Position numbers and translations under genes: made by a program
From: Candidatus Gastranaerophilales bacterium
GTDB taxonomy: Bacteria; Cyanobacteriota; Vampirovibrionia; Gastranaerophilales; Gastranaerophilaceae
Direction of reading: 5' to 3'
Assembly: GCA_944324445.1 (NCBI GenBank)
Contig: CALUWL010000009.1
Location: forward strand, 1 to 39,692
Length of the DNA stretch: 39,692 nucleotides
Part shown: positions 1-8,917 of the stretch, one piece after another
Layout of the letters: each line of letters starts with the position of its first letter
Numbering within the stretch: position 1 is the first letter of the stretch
Notes under the pieces: generated by a model
Seen by the model: only the letters and a program-made list of their open reading frames with translations
What the model was told of the DNA's origin: nothing
The model's database searches: none

Positions 1-8
1 TAACATAA

Positions 9-37
9 TTAACATTTTATAATTCTTTTGTTATAAT
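9..37 (+). promoter_or_regulatory. Probable sigma-70-type promoter of ftsH
   Basis: A -35-like TTAACA (9-14) and a perfect TATAAT (32-37) are separated by 17 bases. A TG one base upstream of the -10 box (29-30) also makes it an extended -10 promoter. The predicted start lies near 44, giving a leader of about 30 bases that holds the ribosome-binding site AAAGAGGAG (60-68) just before the ATG at 73. This is seen in the sequence; promoter activity is inferred. Confidence 0.7.
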
Positions 38-72
38 ATCAATATATTTATATCAGCTATAAAGAGGAGTTT

Positions 73-1992
73 ATGAACAAAAATCAATCAACGGGAATTA
101 TTATTATAGTTGCAATTATACTTATTGCGCTCCTTTCAATCGCATTTGAAGGTCCTCAAACCTCTACAAGCGAGATTTCATACAGTCAATTTTTAAACAA
201 GGTTCAATTAGGGCAAATCGAAAGTGTAACAATTGCAAAAGACACTTTAACGGCAATCCCAAAAGAACAACCACAAAACCAAGAACAAAAAACAATTCAA
301 AACAAAGCACAAGATAAACAACTTGCCAAAAATCCTTTGGTTGTAAATAACAGTTTGCAATCCAAAGCTCCAAAGTTACAATATAAAGTCCAAATTCCAT
401 ACAATGACGAGGATTTATATGAAATTCTAAAGGATAAAAATGTTGAAATCAATATCTCAAAACCTCAAGACGGCTCTTGGATGAGCATTATAGGCTCTGT
501 AATAATTCCTATAATTTTCATCACTATCATGATAATTTTAATTTTAAAAGGAATACAACAAACAGGTTCATCAGCTCTTAATTTTGGAAAATCGAAAGCA
601 AAAATGCTAGCTGATGACAAAATTAAAATAACTTTTAAAGATGTAGCAGGAATTGACGAAGAAAGACAAGAGCTGGAAGAAATTGTTGATTTCTTGAAAA
701 ATAGTGAAAAATATACAAAACTTGGGGCAAAAATTCCAAAAGGCGTATTGCTTGTGGGTGCTCCAGGAACAGGTAAAACCCTCATGGCAAAAGCTGTAGC
801 AGGAGAAGCAGGGGTTCCCTTCTTTTCAATATCCGGTTCAGATTTCGTTGAAATGTTCGTCGGCGTAGGTGCTAGCCGCGTTAGGGATTTATTCGAACAA
901 GCAAAAAAACATCAGCCATGTATGATTTTTATAGATGAAATCGATGCTGTTGGTCGACAAAGAGGCGCCGGAATGGGCGGGGGTCATGACGAACGCGAAC
1001 AAACATTAAACCAATTACTGGTTGAAATGGATGGTTTTGATGAAAATACAAACATAATAGTTATAGCTGCAACCAATAGACCTGATATTTTAGATAGCGC
1101 ACTTTTACGTCCAGGTAGATTTGACAGGCAAATCTACGTGAATGAACCTGATGTAAAAGGCAGAGAAGAAATTCTTCAAGTCCATGCTAAAAATAAAAAA
1201 CTTGCAGATAACGTAGATTTAAAAGCGCTTGCAAAAAGAGTCCCCGGTTTTACTGGTGCTGACTTAAAAAATCTATTAAATGAAGCTGCACTGCTGGCTG
1301 CAAGAAATAACGAAGAAAATATCTCAATGAACGATATTGATAAATCAATAGATAGAGTTATAGCAGGTATAGAAAAGAAATCCACGGTATTAACCCAAGA
1401 AGATAAAGAAAGAACAAGCTACCACGAAGCAGGACATGCAGTAATTTTAAAAATGCTTGAAGATTGCGAAGAAGTTCAAAAAATTTCTATTATACCAAGA
1501 GGAAGAGCGCTTGGTTTAACTTGGTACACACCTAAGGATGATTCTAAACATCAAACAAAACGCAAACTCTTAGCTCATATCACAGACCTTTTAGGCGGCA
1601 GAGTTGCAGAAGAACTTGTTTATGGAGATAATGTTTCTACAGGTGCTTCTAATGATATGCAAAGAGCAACAAAAATTGCAAGAAATATGGTTGCCCAATG
1701 GGGAATGAGCGATAAAATGGGCAGTATGACATATGGCGAACCCCATGAACACGTATTTATGGGACGTGATTTCGGTCAAACTAAAGACTATTCAGAGCAA
1801 GTTGCTTATGAACTCGATCAAGAAGTTAAAAAAATAATCGATGAAAAATACCAACTTGCAAAACAAATCTTAACCGAAAATAGAGATATACTAAACGAAC
1901 TTGCAATGTCGTTATTAGAACATGAAACAATTAACGCTGAAGAATTCGACGAACTAATCGAAAAAGTTAAAGCGAGAAGAAACCAAGGTTAA
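73..1992 (+). CDS. ftsH: ATP-dependent zinc metalloprotease FtsH
   Basis: Membrane-anchored AAA+ protease that extracts and degrades membrane and misfolded cytosolic proteins, acting as a hexamer on the cytoplasmic side of the inner membrane. Two membrane segments (about residues 8-25 and 138-159) flank a periplasmic part. The AAA+ module carries Walker A GAPGTGKT (229-236), Walker B IFIDEID (285-291) and an arginine-finger region around [10 protein letters not shown]. The zinc-protease motif HEAGH is at 451-455. At 639 residues it has the usual family length. The periplasmic part contains a Gln/Lys-rich stretch (about 60-100) with no counterpart that I recall in typical FtsH. A strong ribosome-binding site (AAAGAGGAG) precedes the ATG. 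It appears monocistronic, with its own promoter and a terminator right after the stop codon. Identity is certain; the role of the linker is unknown. Confidence 0.98.
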   Translation: MNKNQSTGIIIIVAIILIALLSIAFEGPQTSTSEISYSQFLNKVQLGQIESVTIAKDTLTAIPKEQPQNQEQKTIQNKAQDKQLAKNPLVVNNSLQSKAPKLQYKVQIPYNDEDLYEILKDKNVEINISKPQDGSWMSIIGSVIIPIIFITIMIILILKGIQQTGSSALNFGKSKAKMLADDKIKITFKDVAGIDEERQELEEIVDFLKNSEKYTKLGAKIPKGVLLVGAPGTGKTLMAKAVAGEAGVPFFSISGSDFVEMFVGVGASRVRDLFEQAKKHQPCMIFIDEIDAVGRQRGAGMGGGHDEREQTLNQLLVEMDGFDENTNIIVIAATNRPDILDSALLRPGRFDRQIYVNEPDVKGREEILQVHAKNKKLADNVDLKALAKRVPGFTGADLKNLLNEAALLAARNNEENISMNDIDKSIDRVIAGIEKKSTVLTQEDKERTSYHEAGHAVILKMLEDCEEVQKISIIPRGRALGLTWYTPKDDSKHQTKRKLLAHITDLLGGRVAEELVYGDNVSTGASNDMQRATKIARNMVAQWGMSDKMGSMTYGEPHEHVFMGRDFGQTKDYSEQVAYELDQEVKKIIDEKYQLAKQILTENRDILNELAMSLLEHETINAEEFDELIEKVKARRNQG

Positions 1993-2011
1993 ATTTAATT
2001 TAAAATTACAC

Positions 2012-2043
2012 AAAAAAGAGGCTATAAAATGCCTCTTTTTTTT
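2012..2043. terminator. Bidirectional intrinsic terminator between ftsH and the zinc-ribbon gene
   Basis: An inverted repeat AAAAAAGAGGC / GCCTCTTTTTT with an 8-base loop (2023-2030) lies between two convergent genes. T runs follow the stem on both strands, so it can end transcription of ftsH (+) and of the 2051-4021 gene (-). Confidence 0.85.
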
Positions 2044-2050
2044 AATTTAA

Positions 2051-4021
2051 TTAATCATTATCTAAAGGCGGTTCAATATTTTGACTTGGAGGAGCAGTTA
2101 AGATATCATCACTAATCTCTGTTTGTAAATCCGATTTAACGGGAATCTTGGGCATAATTTGCGGAGTATGCGTCTGTTCGCTGTTAGCACCTTCAGTTGC
2201 AGTTTCTTTATCATACACGGCAAAATCAGAAGCTTTTTCTGAATTTTCTGTGTCATTACTGCGAGTTTTGATAACAAATTTATACGTAGGAGCAGAATCA
2301 GAAGTTTCCTCTGGGTTAACATTTTTACCATGAAAAGCAACAAGAACATCATCCGCAGTATTAACTGTAAACATATTAGGCAGCACAGAAGGAACAATTT
2401 GCCCCCTGATAGCACTTAAGGTATATTGTTCATAACCTTGAGAATACCTTGATAAAATAATATATGTAGCCTTTGCATTATCTTTTTTAAGATAAATATT
2501 ATAATTAGAATAAGAATCTATATTTATAACTTCAACCCCCGGGAAAACCGAAGTAACATCTTGTGCCGAAAGATTTTGCAAATTAAATTGACGACCGTTA
2601 AAAGTAATTTTTTGAACAGAAAGCTTATCACGATTATATACGAATAAATTACCATTAAATATAAAAATTTGACCAAATTTTGATATATTTAGCTCCTGAA
2701 GAAGAGATAAAGTATTGTTATAAATCGCAACAGAATTATTCTCATCAGCTTCGCTTATAATATATTCACTAGCGTCAAGCTTAACATTTGGAGTATATTT
2801 TAACCATTTTCCATTTATGGTGCTATAAACATAACTAAAAGGAAAATCGCTGTTTTTAGCAAACAAGCTTTTTCTTAATTGAGCAAAAATATCAGAAAAA
2901 GAATTGTTTTCAACATTATCATCAAATGTTTCAGAAAACATCTTATAAGGATAGTCATTTTTAAAATTATCTTCATCATAAGATCGTTTTTTATCCATAT
3001 AACTCATTACAACAGGGCGAAGAGCAGAATCTTTTTTTGTTCTTATAAAATATGTATACGCATTTTTAAATTCTTTTTTCATTTCCTGAGTTGTAGTTGC
3101 ATAGATGGAAGGCGTGAAAATAAATTTTCTAAAATCGTTATACAATATCTTTTCACATTGTTCTTTAACAAAAGAGTCTTGAGTTAAATTAAATAATTTT
3201 TCAAAATCATAAATTTTATTAGCTAATCTTAATGGTTTTATATATAAATTAAGACCAACTCCAACAGGAGTATTGTATTTTGCTTTTAAATTAATATATT
3301 CAGAAAGAGATTTTGAAAGATATTTTGAATAAGTGTTCTTAATAAAAGCATAATCAGGATAAAGATAGATTATATTATAATCTGAAAAAGCCATTACCCC
3401 AGCTTTTTTGAATTCTTTTGTAAATTTAGCAGCACAAGATTTAGCCTTTGAGGTTGATTTAATGCTATAGCATGAATCATTTTCATCTTTTACCATATTT
3501 TCATTAGTTATATGAGAAAGTTTATCCATTTCATCCAAATATGATGTAAAAATGCTATCTTTCTTTTCAATTGGATCATTAGAATATTTTAAATACAGCA
3601 AAAGAAAATTCTGCACTTCAGAAAGATTATCCATTAATTCATTATAATTTTGAGGTTCTTTAAGTTCCGGTATATTAGAAGGATTTAACATCAAGCTCTT
3701 ATAATACAGTTCTGTTTTATAAGCATTATGCTTATTTGTTGTAAAATAAACTACTCCAACCAACACAAGTGCTGCAATAACCATAACTACAACTAAATTA
3801 AAAGCAAGCGAATCAAAAATAAATCTTCTGTTTGGGTTAAAAAGCTCGCTTTTTTTACTTTTATTTTCCTTAAAAAATAATTTTAAATCCGGCACAGGGA
3901 TATTATCATTTTGATTTTGTGCAACAACCTTATTGTCGCTTTCTAATTTACAGCCGCAACGAGCGCAAAACAAGTCAAATTCGCCATATTCAAAACCGCA
4001 TTTTGGACATTTATTTTTCAT
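2051..4021 (-). CDS. Zinc-ribbon membrane protein of unknown function
   Basis: A 656-residue protein not recognised beyond its N-terminus. Residues 5-22 form a four-cysteine zinc ribbon (CPKC ... CARC, Cys 5, 8, 19, 22). A basic linker follows, then one membrane segment at about 71-95. The rest (about 95-600) should lie outside the cytoplasm and is rich in Tyr, Asn and Lys; the last 80 residues are Pro/Thr/Ser/acid-rich and look disordered. The layout of cytoplasmic zinc ribbon, one helix and a large external part recalls other bacterial zinc-ribbon anchor proteins whose external domain does the sensing or binding; that is analogy only. Its start codon lies inside the end of the upstream FAD oxidoreductase gene (11-base overlap), so the two are probably co-transcribed and translationally coupled. 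Confidence 0.85.
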   Translation of the reverse strand: MKNKCPKCGFEYGEFDLFCARCGCKLESDNKVVAQNQNDNIPVPDLKLFFKENKSKKSELFNPNRRFIFDSLAFNLVVVMVIAALVLVGVVYFTTNKHNAYKTELYYKSLMLNPSNIPELKEPQNYNELMDNLSEVQNFLLLYLKYSNDPIEKKDSIFTSYLDEMDKLSHITNENMVKDENDSCYSIKSTSKAKSCAAKFTKEFKKAGVMAFSDYNIIYLYPDYAFIKNTYSKYLSKSLSEYINLKAKYNTPVGVGLNLYIKPLRLANKIYDFEKLFNLTQDSFVKEQCEKILYNDFRKFIFTPSIYATTTQEMKKEFKNAYTYFIRTKKDSALRPVVMSYMDKKRSYDEDNFKNDYPYKMFSETFDDNVENNSFSDIFAQLRKSLFAKNSDFPFSYVYSTINGKWLKYTPNVKLDASEYIISEADENNSVAIYNNTLSLLQELNISKFGQIFIFNGNLFVYNRDKLSVQKITFNGRQFNLQNLSAQDVTSVFPGVEVINIDSYSNYNIYLKKDNAKATYIILSRYSQGYEQYTLSAIRGQIVPSVLPNMFTVNTADDVLVAFHGKNVNPEETSDSAPTYKFVIKTRSNDTENSEKASDFAVYDKETATEGANSEQTHTPQIMPKIPVKSDLQTEISDDILTAPPSQNIEPPLDND

Positions 4022-5519
4022 AATTTAAACCGCCGATAATTTCTCTTGCTACATTTATACCACAAACCATGGCTTCGTCCATATTATTATATTGATGCTT
4101 GCCATTTCTTCCCGTTAAATATAAATTTTCAAATCTGCCCAGATAATTAAAAACTCGATTTATATTGTAATAGCTGCCAAAATAAGAAGGATACGCCTTT
4201 AGTTCCCTCAAAACTAATGATTTTATGATGTTTTTCTTTGAAAATAAATTATATTTTTCACATTCAGTGATTGCAAGTTCAATTATTTTTTCATCAGACA
4301 AATTCCATAAATCATCACCTTTATTTGCAAAATATTCTAAAGAAACAAGATAATTTTTCCTAAAATCTCCAACCAAATAAGGAGACCAATTATTCATAAT
4401 CTGAATTCTTGAGGCTATAGCATCTTTTTCTTGTAAATATATCCAACATTCAGGAGTAATATTATTTACGGTTTTAAATTTTGTTTTATTTTTAATATAA
4501 AAATCATCAGTATAAAAACTAACTAAAATATAATCTCTATAAGGAAGATTAAGGGCAATTTGTTTAATATCAAAAGGGCAATCTAAACCTTTAATTAAGT
4601 CGGAAATCGGCATAGATGAAATAAAATAATTAGCAATAAGTTCATTTATTTGTCCATTATTTTTATATTTCAAAGATATTATTTTGTTACCCTTAATAGA
4701 AAAATCAACAAATTCACTATTGTATAAAATCTTTCCACCATTAGCTTCAATATATTCCGCCATTTTATCCCACAATTGCGAGCAACCGTATTTAGGATAG
4801 TAAAATTCATCAATCAAAGAGGTTTCTTTTTTAAATTTTATAAAATTTAATTTTGAAAATAAGGCATTTAATACTGTTTTTAAAAGAGATAATTTTCTAA
4901 TTCTTTGATGACCCCATTCGCTTGATAAAACAGAAGCATTAACCCCCCAAACTTTTTTTGTATAAGATTTAAAAAATATTTCATATAAAACCTGACCAAA
5001 CCTGTTTATTAAAAAATCCTCAAGATTATTTTCCTTACGTTTAAACAACAAACTTTTTATATAACTTAATCCCGCACAAAATGACGTTTTAAAACCAAGA
5101 TTAGATAAAGTTTCAAAATTCATTTTAATAGGATATTGAAAAGACTTTTTATTGTATATAATGCTTGAATAACGTTTTCTAATAAGCATTACATCATCTT
5201 CCTTGTTTGGATCTTTTCCAATTTTTGGATATTTAATATCTCTATCACAATATATATCATCAATAGAAGGTGCATTTTGAACCTCTAAAAATTCATCCCA
5301 AATTGATTGAACATATTTATTTTTAGTAAAAAGTCTATGTCCACCAATATCAACCCCTAAGGGCCCGTCATATACTGTTCTTGATAAGCCGCCTGCACAA
5401 TTTAGTTTTTCTATTATAACAGGTGTAATTCCGGAATTATTTTTAATAAGTTCATACGCAACAGCAAGCCCCGAAGGACCTGCGCCAATTATTAAAGCTA
5501 TTTTATTATTATCGATCAT
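4011..5519 (-). CDS. FAD-dependent amine-oxidase-like oxidoreductase
   Basis: A 502-residue flavoprotein. The N-terminus carries the dinucleotide-binding fold GAGPSGLAVAYEL (about 12-24), an acidic residue ending the second strand (VIIEKL), the GG doublet motif (GGLSR), and a conserved DIGGHRLF that contacts the flavin in this superfamily. The C-terminus has the second flavin-contacting segment YLTGRNGKHQYNNMDEAM. This pattern fits the amine-oxidase/protoporphyrinogen-oxidase/UDP-galactopyranose-mutase-like group. In many genomes such proteins act in envelope sugar or carotenoid-like chemistry, but the substrate cannot be read here. It overlaps the downstream zinc-ribbon gene by 11 bases and starts one base from the stop codon of the secreted-protein gene upstream (5521), so the three (-) genes look like one operon. 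Confidence 0.88.
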   Translation of the reverse strand: MIDNNKIALIIGAGPSGLAVAYELIKNNSGITPVIIEKLNCAGGLSRTVYDGPLGVDIGGHRLFTKNKYVQSIWDEFLEVQNAPSIDDIYCDRDIKYPKIGKDPNKEDDVMLIRKRYSSIIYNKKSFQYPIKMNFETLSNLGFKTSFCAGLSYIKSLLFKRKENNLEDFLINRFGQVLYEIFFKSYTKKVWGVNASVLSSEWGHQRIRKLSLLKTVLNALFSKLNFIKFKKETSLIDEFYYPKYGCSQLWDKMAEYIEANGGKILYNSEFVDFSIKGNKIISLKYKNNGQINELIANYFISSMPISDLIKGLDCPFDIKQIALNLPYRDYILVSFYTDDFYIKNKTKFKTVNNITPECWIYLQEKDAIASRIQIMNNWSPYLVGDFRKNYLVSLEYFANKGDDLWNLSDEKIIELAITECEKYNLFSKKNIIKSLVLRELKAYPSYFGSYYNINRVFNYLGRFENLYLTGRNGKHQYNNMDEAMVCGINVAREIIGGLNYEK

Positions 5520-5520
5520 A

Positions 5521-5925
5521 TTAATTTAATGTAATAGAAGGAGCAGTAGCCTTGAGTTTTTTAACCTCTCTATAACAAGTTCCAACAACAGAATCATAAG
5601 TTACTGCTTCCAAGTTTTTAGTTTTATTTAATGTTATATTTTCATAATCTCCGTTTAGCTTTTCATATTCCTCTAGAGGATAAAATTTAATCCTTGCAGA
5701 AAATGGATTTATAACTCCGGATTGTATGGTAGCAACGGTATAATAAGAATTATGAGCATTTTTATATTTTATATTATAAAAATAATAGCCGTCTTTTTTA
5801 ACGATACTATCCTTATCTAGTGCAACACTTTTTCCTAACGGAGTAGTCAAATTAACCCACTCAACAGCATAAGCTTGACAAAACAAAAAAGAAAATACGA
5901 CTAACAAAAAGAAATTTCTAATCAA
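5521..5925 (-). CDS. Small secreted protein, possibly related to surface-adhesin E-like proteins
   Basis: A 134-residue protein with a clear signal peptide (about residues 1-20, cleavage probably after QAYA). The mature part starts WVNLTTPLGKSVALDKDSI and is then beta-rich. This opening resembles small secreted proteins of the adhesin_E type, which begin with W-V plus 'D-x-SI'; this is a weak, memory-based similarity. A good ribosome-binding site, AGGAGA, lies 7-12 bases upstream of the ATG. It is the first gene of the (-) operon with the FAD oxidoreductase and the zinc-ribbon membrane protein. Location (periplasm or outer surface) is inferred from the signal peptide; function is unknown. Confidence 0.8.
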   Translation of the reverse strand: MIRNFFLLVVFSFLFCQAYAVEWVNLTTPLGKSVALDKDSIVKKDGYYFYNIKYKNAHNSYYTVATIQSGVINPFSARIKFYPLEEYEKLNGDYENITLNKTKNLEAVTYDSVVGTCYREVKKLKATAPSITLN

Positions 5926-5975
5926 AATAATCTCCTAAATACTTATATACAACATTGTATTGCGACAAAATTAAA

Positions 5976-6004
5976 TTGCAAAATAAATTAAAAAAAGTTA
6001 TAAT
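5976..6004 (+). promoter_or_regulatory. Probable sigma-70-type promoter of rmuC
   Basis: TTGCAA (5976-5981) and TATAAT (5999-6004) are 17 bases apart. The predicted start near 6011 leaves a leader of about 20 bases containing AAGGAG. The position supports the start codon at 6030 rather than the upstream in-frame ATG at 5955, which would lie before the promoter. Confidence 0.7.
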
Positions 6005-6029
6005 TCAAACCGTAATTAAGGAGTTGAAA

Positions 6030-7004
6030 ATGATTTTATATATTGTAATTGGGGCATTACTTTTTTTGGTTGGTTTTTTAATATCTTATCTAATATTCAA
6101 AAATCAAAACAATCAAAATATGCTTTATAAAAATCTATCCGACCTCAAAAAAACAATAGATGATTATAAAATCCAGAACACAATTAATTCAAATGAAATA
6201 ATAACAAACATCAAAGAAACAGCAAAACTTGCAAAAGCATTGACTACAAATCAAAATCTAAAAGGGCAATTTGGAGAAAACTGCCTAGAAAATGTAATCA
6301 AAGCTTGTTATCCAAATGAAAACATAGATTATATCAAGCAATTAGATACCTTAAACAATGAAGACAAAAAAATCAAACCCGATTTTCTAATAAAGCTCCC
6401 AAACCAAAGATCCATATTAATCGATTGCAAATTAAATATTGAAAAATATATCGAATACAAAGAGCAAAACAATTCAAACACCAAAAATGAATTCATAAAA
6501 GACTTAAATACAACAATAAACAATCTTTCAAATAAAAAATATGAAAATGCTATTAATTTAATTCAACCTGATTTTATTCTTATGTACATACCATTAGAAA
6601 CAATTGTATCAGAGATATATACAGATAAAGACTATATTCAGGTAATCAAGAATTCTGGTGAAAAAAATATTATAATAGTAGGAAACTCATCAATCCTAAC
6701 CGTTATAAGACTTACAAAACTGCTTTGGGCGCAAAATAAACAAGAAAACAACATGCAAAATATTATATCAACAGCAGAAAACCTATATCAATCAATCGCC
6801 CAGCATTCGCAACAACTTATTAAAATAAAAGATATGCTAAACGAAAGTACTGATCTTTTTAACAAAGAATTTAATAAATTAACAAAAGAAAATCATCTTT
6901 TTAAACTAACCGAACAATTAAGGCAATATGGAATAAAGACCGCAAATAAACGAACAGGAAAAAAACTTGATGAAGTCAAAATCAATTCCGAGTTCTTAAA
7001 TTAA
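6030..7004 (+). CDS. rmuC: DNA recombination protein RmuC homologue
   Basis: RmuC-family proteins limit inversions and rearrangements at short repeats and carry a PD-(D/E)XK nuclease-like core. From the chosen start the protein has 324 residues: an N-terminal membrane anchor (about 2-23), a helical/coiled segment, then the conserved core with GQFGENCLENVIKACYP, KPDFLIKLPNQ and an ILIDCKLN strand. In the core, the Asp of 'PDF' and the D-C-K of 'IDCK' fit the nuclease motif. A longer frame opens at 5955, but AAGGAG (6018-6023) stands right before the ATG at 6030 and a promoter overlaps the longer version, so the shorter start is preferred. It is divergent from the (-) operon upstream. Length is somewhat below the usual 400-500 residues, mainly because of a shorter coiled-coil region. 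Confidence 0.9.
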   Translation: MILYIVIGALLFLVGFLISYLIFKNQNNQNMLYKNLSDLKKTIDDYKIQNTINSNEIITNIKETAKLAKALTTNQNLKGQFGENCLENVIKACYPNENIDYIKQLDTLNNEDKKIKPDFLIKLPNQRSILIDCKLNIEKYIEYKEQNNSNTKNEFIKDLNTTINNLSNKKYENAINLIQPDFILMYIPLETIVSEIYTDKDYIQVIKNSGEKNIIIVGNSSILTVIRLTKLLWAQNKQENNMQNIISTAENLYQSIAQHSQQLIKIKDMLNESTDLFNKEFNKLTKENHLFKLTEQLRQYGIKTANKRTGKKLDEVKINSEFLN

Positions 7005-7067
7005 GATATGTAAATTTTTTATTATTTAGCGATGAAATCCTCCAAATAGAGGATTAATATTAATATA

Positions 7068-7277
7068 ATGGAAATCGTTAAACTTTTAAAAGATTACGCT
7101 AAAACCCCTCAAGAAAAAGAACTGACAGAGTATTTCTCACAGGAATTTGACTCTACCATTTGCTATGAAAAAATTAAAAACAAAGATTTTATGATTAAAT
7201 ACTTGCAGCCGCTAAACGATTTTATTATACATACAACTGCATATCCATGTTGTGATGTAAGAAGAATGCTGTATTAA
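7068..7277 (+). CDS. Small protein of unknown function (69 residues)
   Basis: Not recognised. The product is a compact, charged, probably cytosolic protein with no signal peptide. The C-terminus carries a paired cysteine (PCCDVRRMLY). The coding frame is clean and runs to within 4 bases past the stop codon of the convergent RNase HI gene, a tight packing typical of real genes. The ribosome-binding site is unclear: GAGGAT sits about 15 bases upstream, inside a 7-bp hairpin (7036-7055), which is far from ideal. It could be translated as part of an mRNA started at rmuC (64-base gap). Moderately sure that it is a gene. Confidence 0.6.
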   Translation: MEIVKLLKDYAKTPQEKELTEYFSQEFDSTICYEKIKNKDFMIKYLQPLNDFIIHTTAYPCCDVRRMLY

Positions 7278-7786
7278 TTTTCAAATCCTTCATCAATTTC
7301 AAGATTAGAAGAATTTCTGGCAGCAACTGCCAATTTATCGCACAATTCATTATATTTATTTTCAGCATGACCTTTTACCCAAATAAATTCAATATCATGC
7401 ATTTTTCTTAATTCGATAAACTTTTTCCAAAGATCTATGTTTTTAACAGGATTGTTGGTATTTAAGCGCCAATTTTTGGATACCCAACCTTCAAGCCACT
7501 TTTGATTTATTGAATCAACAACGTATTTTGAATCTGAATACAATTTTACCCTGCAAGGTTTTTTCAAAATTTTCAAAGAATCAATAACAGCTAAAAGCTC
7601 CATCCTATTGTTGGTTGTCATTTTAAAACCACGAGAAAGTTTTTTTTCATGAATATTTCCCAGTGTATCTTTATAAAATAATATTGCTCCATAACCACCG
7701 CAACCGGGATTTTGAGAACATGCGCCATCGGTATAAATTTCAACATCTGCCATTTTCATAAAAAAAATAATAACATAAAACAACAT
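7274..7786 (-). CDS. rnhA: Ribonuclease HI
   Basis: Cuts the RNA strand of RNA-DNA hybrids in the cytosol (R-loops, primers). All four catalytic carboxylates are visible, numbered from the first Met: Asp20 in YTDGA, Glu63 in RMELLAV, Asp85 in YSDSKYV, Asp150 in NELCDKLA, with the conserved His140 in KGHAENKYN. The family body begins at ADVEIYTDG, so Met10 or Met12 (start near 7759 or 7753) may be the true start. The residues before it (LFYVIIFF) look like untranslated sequence, but no ribosome-binding site clearly decides. Length from Met12 is 159, the normal size. It is convergent with the 69-residue gene, overlapping it by 4 bases. Confidence 0.95.
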   Translation of the reverse strand: MLFYVIIFFMKMADVEIYTDGACSQNPGCGGYGAILFYKDTLGNIHEKKLSRGFKMTTNNRMELLAVIDSLKILKKPCRVKLYSDSKYVVDSINQKWLEGWVSKNWRLNTNNPVKNIDLWKKFIELRKMHDIEFIWVKGHAENKYNELCDKLAVAARNSSNLEIDEGFEN

Positions 7787-7871
7787 TTCTTAATAACTGC
7801 TATACATAAAACCATATTTGTGGTTGAATTTTAAATGCAACATTTACGCGCAAAAAGGAGAAAGCTAACAA

Positions 7872-8909
7872 ATGATTATTGTAATGGAGCATAACGCAAC
7901 AATTGATCAATTAAATCGTGTAGTTAAATACATTGAAGATAGAGGACTCAAAGCTCAAGTAAATAACGGTGAGCTATTGAATGTAGTAGCAGTTATCGGC
8001 GATAAAAAAGATTTAAATTCAGAAAATATAGCAGCTCTTGAAGGCGTTAGAGAAGTTAAAAAAATTCAAGAACCGTATAAACTGGTTTCAAGAGTAGCAC
8101 ACCCTGAAGATACCGTAATTAAATTTCCAAACGGCGTCAAAATAGGCGGATTAGAACGCCCTGTTTTAATTGTAGGACCATGTTCAGTCGAAAAAGATTT
8201 CGACGGATTATTACAAGTTGCAATTGCAGCCAAAGAAATGGGATGTCAATTTTTAAGAGGTGGTGCGTTTAAACCAAGAACAAGCCCATACGATTTTCAA
8301 GGACTTGAAGAAAAAGGGCTGCAATATCTTGCTCAAGCAAGAGAAAAAACCGGACTGCTTGTAGTAACGGAAGTAATGGATACAATGGATATTTCGCTTC
8401 TATGTAAATATGCTGACGTCCTTCAAGTTGGCGCAAGAAATATGCAAAATTTCAAACTTTTAAAAGCATTAGGAAGAATTAAAAAACCCGTTATGATTAA
8501 AAGAGGACCAGCGGCAACCATAAAAGAATTCCTGCTTGCTGCAGAATACGTAGTTTCAAACGGCAACCCTAATGTAATCCTATGCGAAAGAGGTGTTAAA
8601 GGTTTTGATACACAATTTTCAAGAAATGTTCTTGATATAGCTGCAGTTCCGATTATAAGGAAATACTCTCACTTACCTGTTATAGTTGATCCTTCACACG
8701 GAACAGGCAAAAGATATTTAATTGAACCAATGGGAAAAGCAGCGCTTGTTGCAGGAGCACACGGATTAATGTTTGAAGTACATCATGATCCTGATAATGC
8801 AATGTGCGACGGAGCTCAAAGCTTAAATATCGAGCAATTTAAAGAAACAGCAAGAGCACTTAATAAATTAATCGGAAGAATAGACTACGACAATAAAAAC
8901 AACAAATAG
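7872..8909 (+). CDS. aroF: 3-deoxy-7-phosphoheptulonate synthase (DAHP synthase, type I-beta)
   Basis: First step of the shikimate pathway: phosphoenolpyruvate plus erythrose-4-phosphate to DAHP. The 345-residue chain has an N-terminal ferredoxin-like domain (about 1-70), as in Thermotoga-type enzymes where it mediates feedback inhibition by aromatic amino acids. The TIM barrel follows, with GPCSVEKD (102-109), [27 protein letters not shown] and DPSHGTGKR; Cys104 and the later His, Glu and Asp fit metal binding. A strong AAGGAG precedes the ATG. It is the first gene of an operon with glyQ (8-base gap) and two permeases. The link of aromatic synthesis with glyQ has no obvious logic. The symbol follows the common annotation of this subtype. 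Confidence 0.96.
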   Translation: MIIVMEHNATIDQLNRVVKYIEDRGLKAQVNNGELLNVVAVIGDKKDLNSENIAALEGVREVKKIQEPYKLVSRVAHPEDTVIKFPNGVKIGGLERPVLIVGPCSVEKDFDGLLQVAIAAKEMGCQFLRGGAFKPRTSPYDFQGLEEKGLQYLAQAREKTGLLVVTEVMDTMDISLLCKYADVLQVGARNMQNFKLLKALGRIKKPVMIKRGPAATIKEFLLAAEYVVSNGNPNVILCERGVKGFDTQFSRNVLDIAAVPIIRKYSHLPVIVDPSHGTGKRYLIEPMGKAALVAGAHGLMFEVHHDPDNAMCDGAQSLNIEQFKETARALNKLIGRIDYDNKNNK

Positions 8910-8917
8910 GAAACAAA

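Noticed and set aside
465-785. 106-codon open frame opposite ftsH
   Set aside because: It is the complement of the FtsH second membrane helix and Walker A region; a shadow of real coding sequence.
5955-6029. Upstream extension of rmuC from the ATG at 5955
   Set aside because: A good promoter (5976-6004) lies inside it, the ATG at 6030 has AAGGAG, and the membrane anchor begins at the later start.
7787-7871. Possible attenuator or riboswitch ahead of the DAHP synthase operon
   Set aside because: Only a short AACCA/TGGTT stem is visible; no leader peptide rich in aromatic codons, no terminator and no T-box motif.
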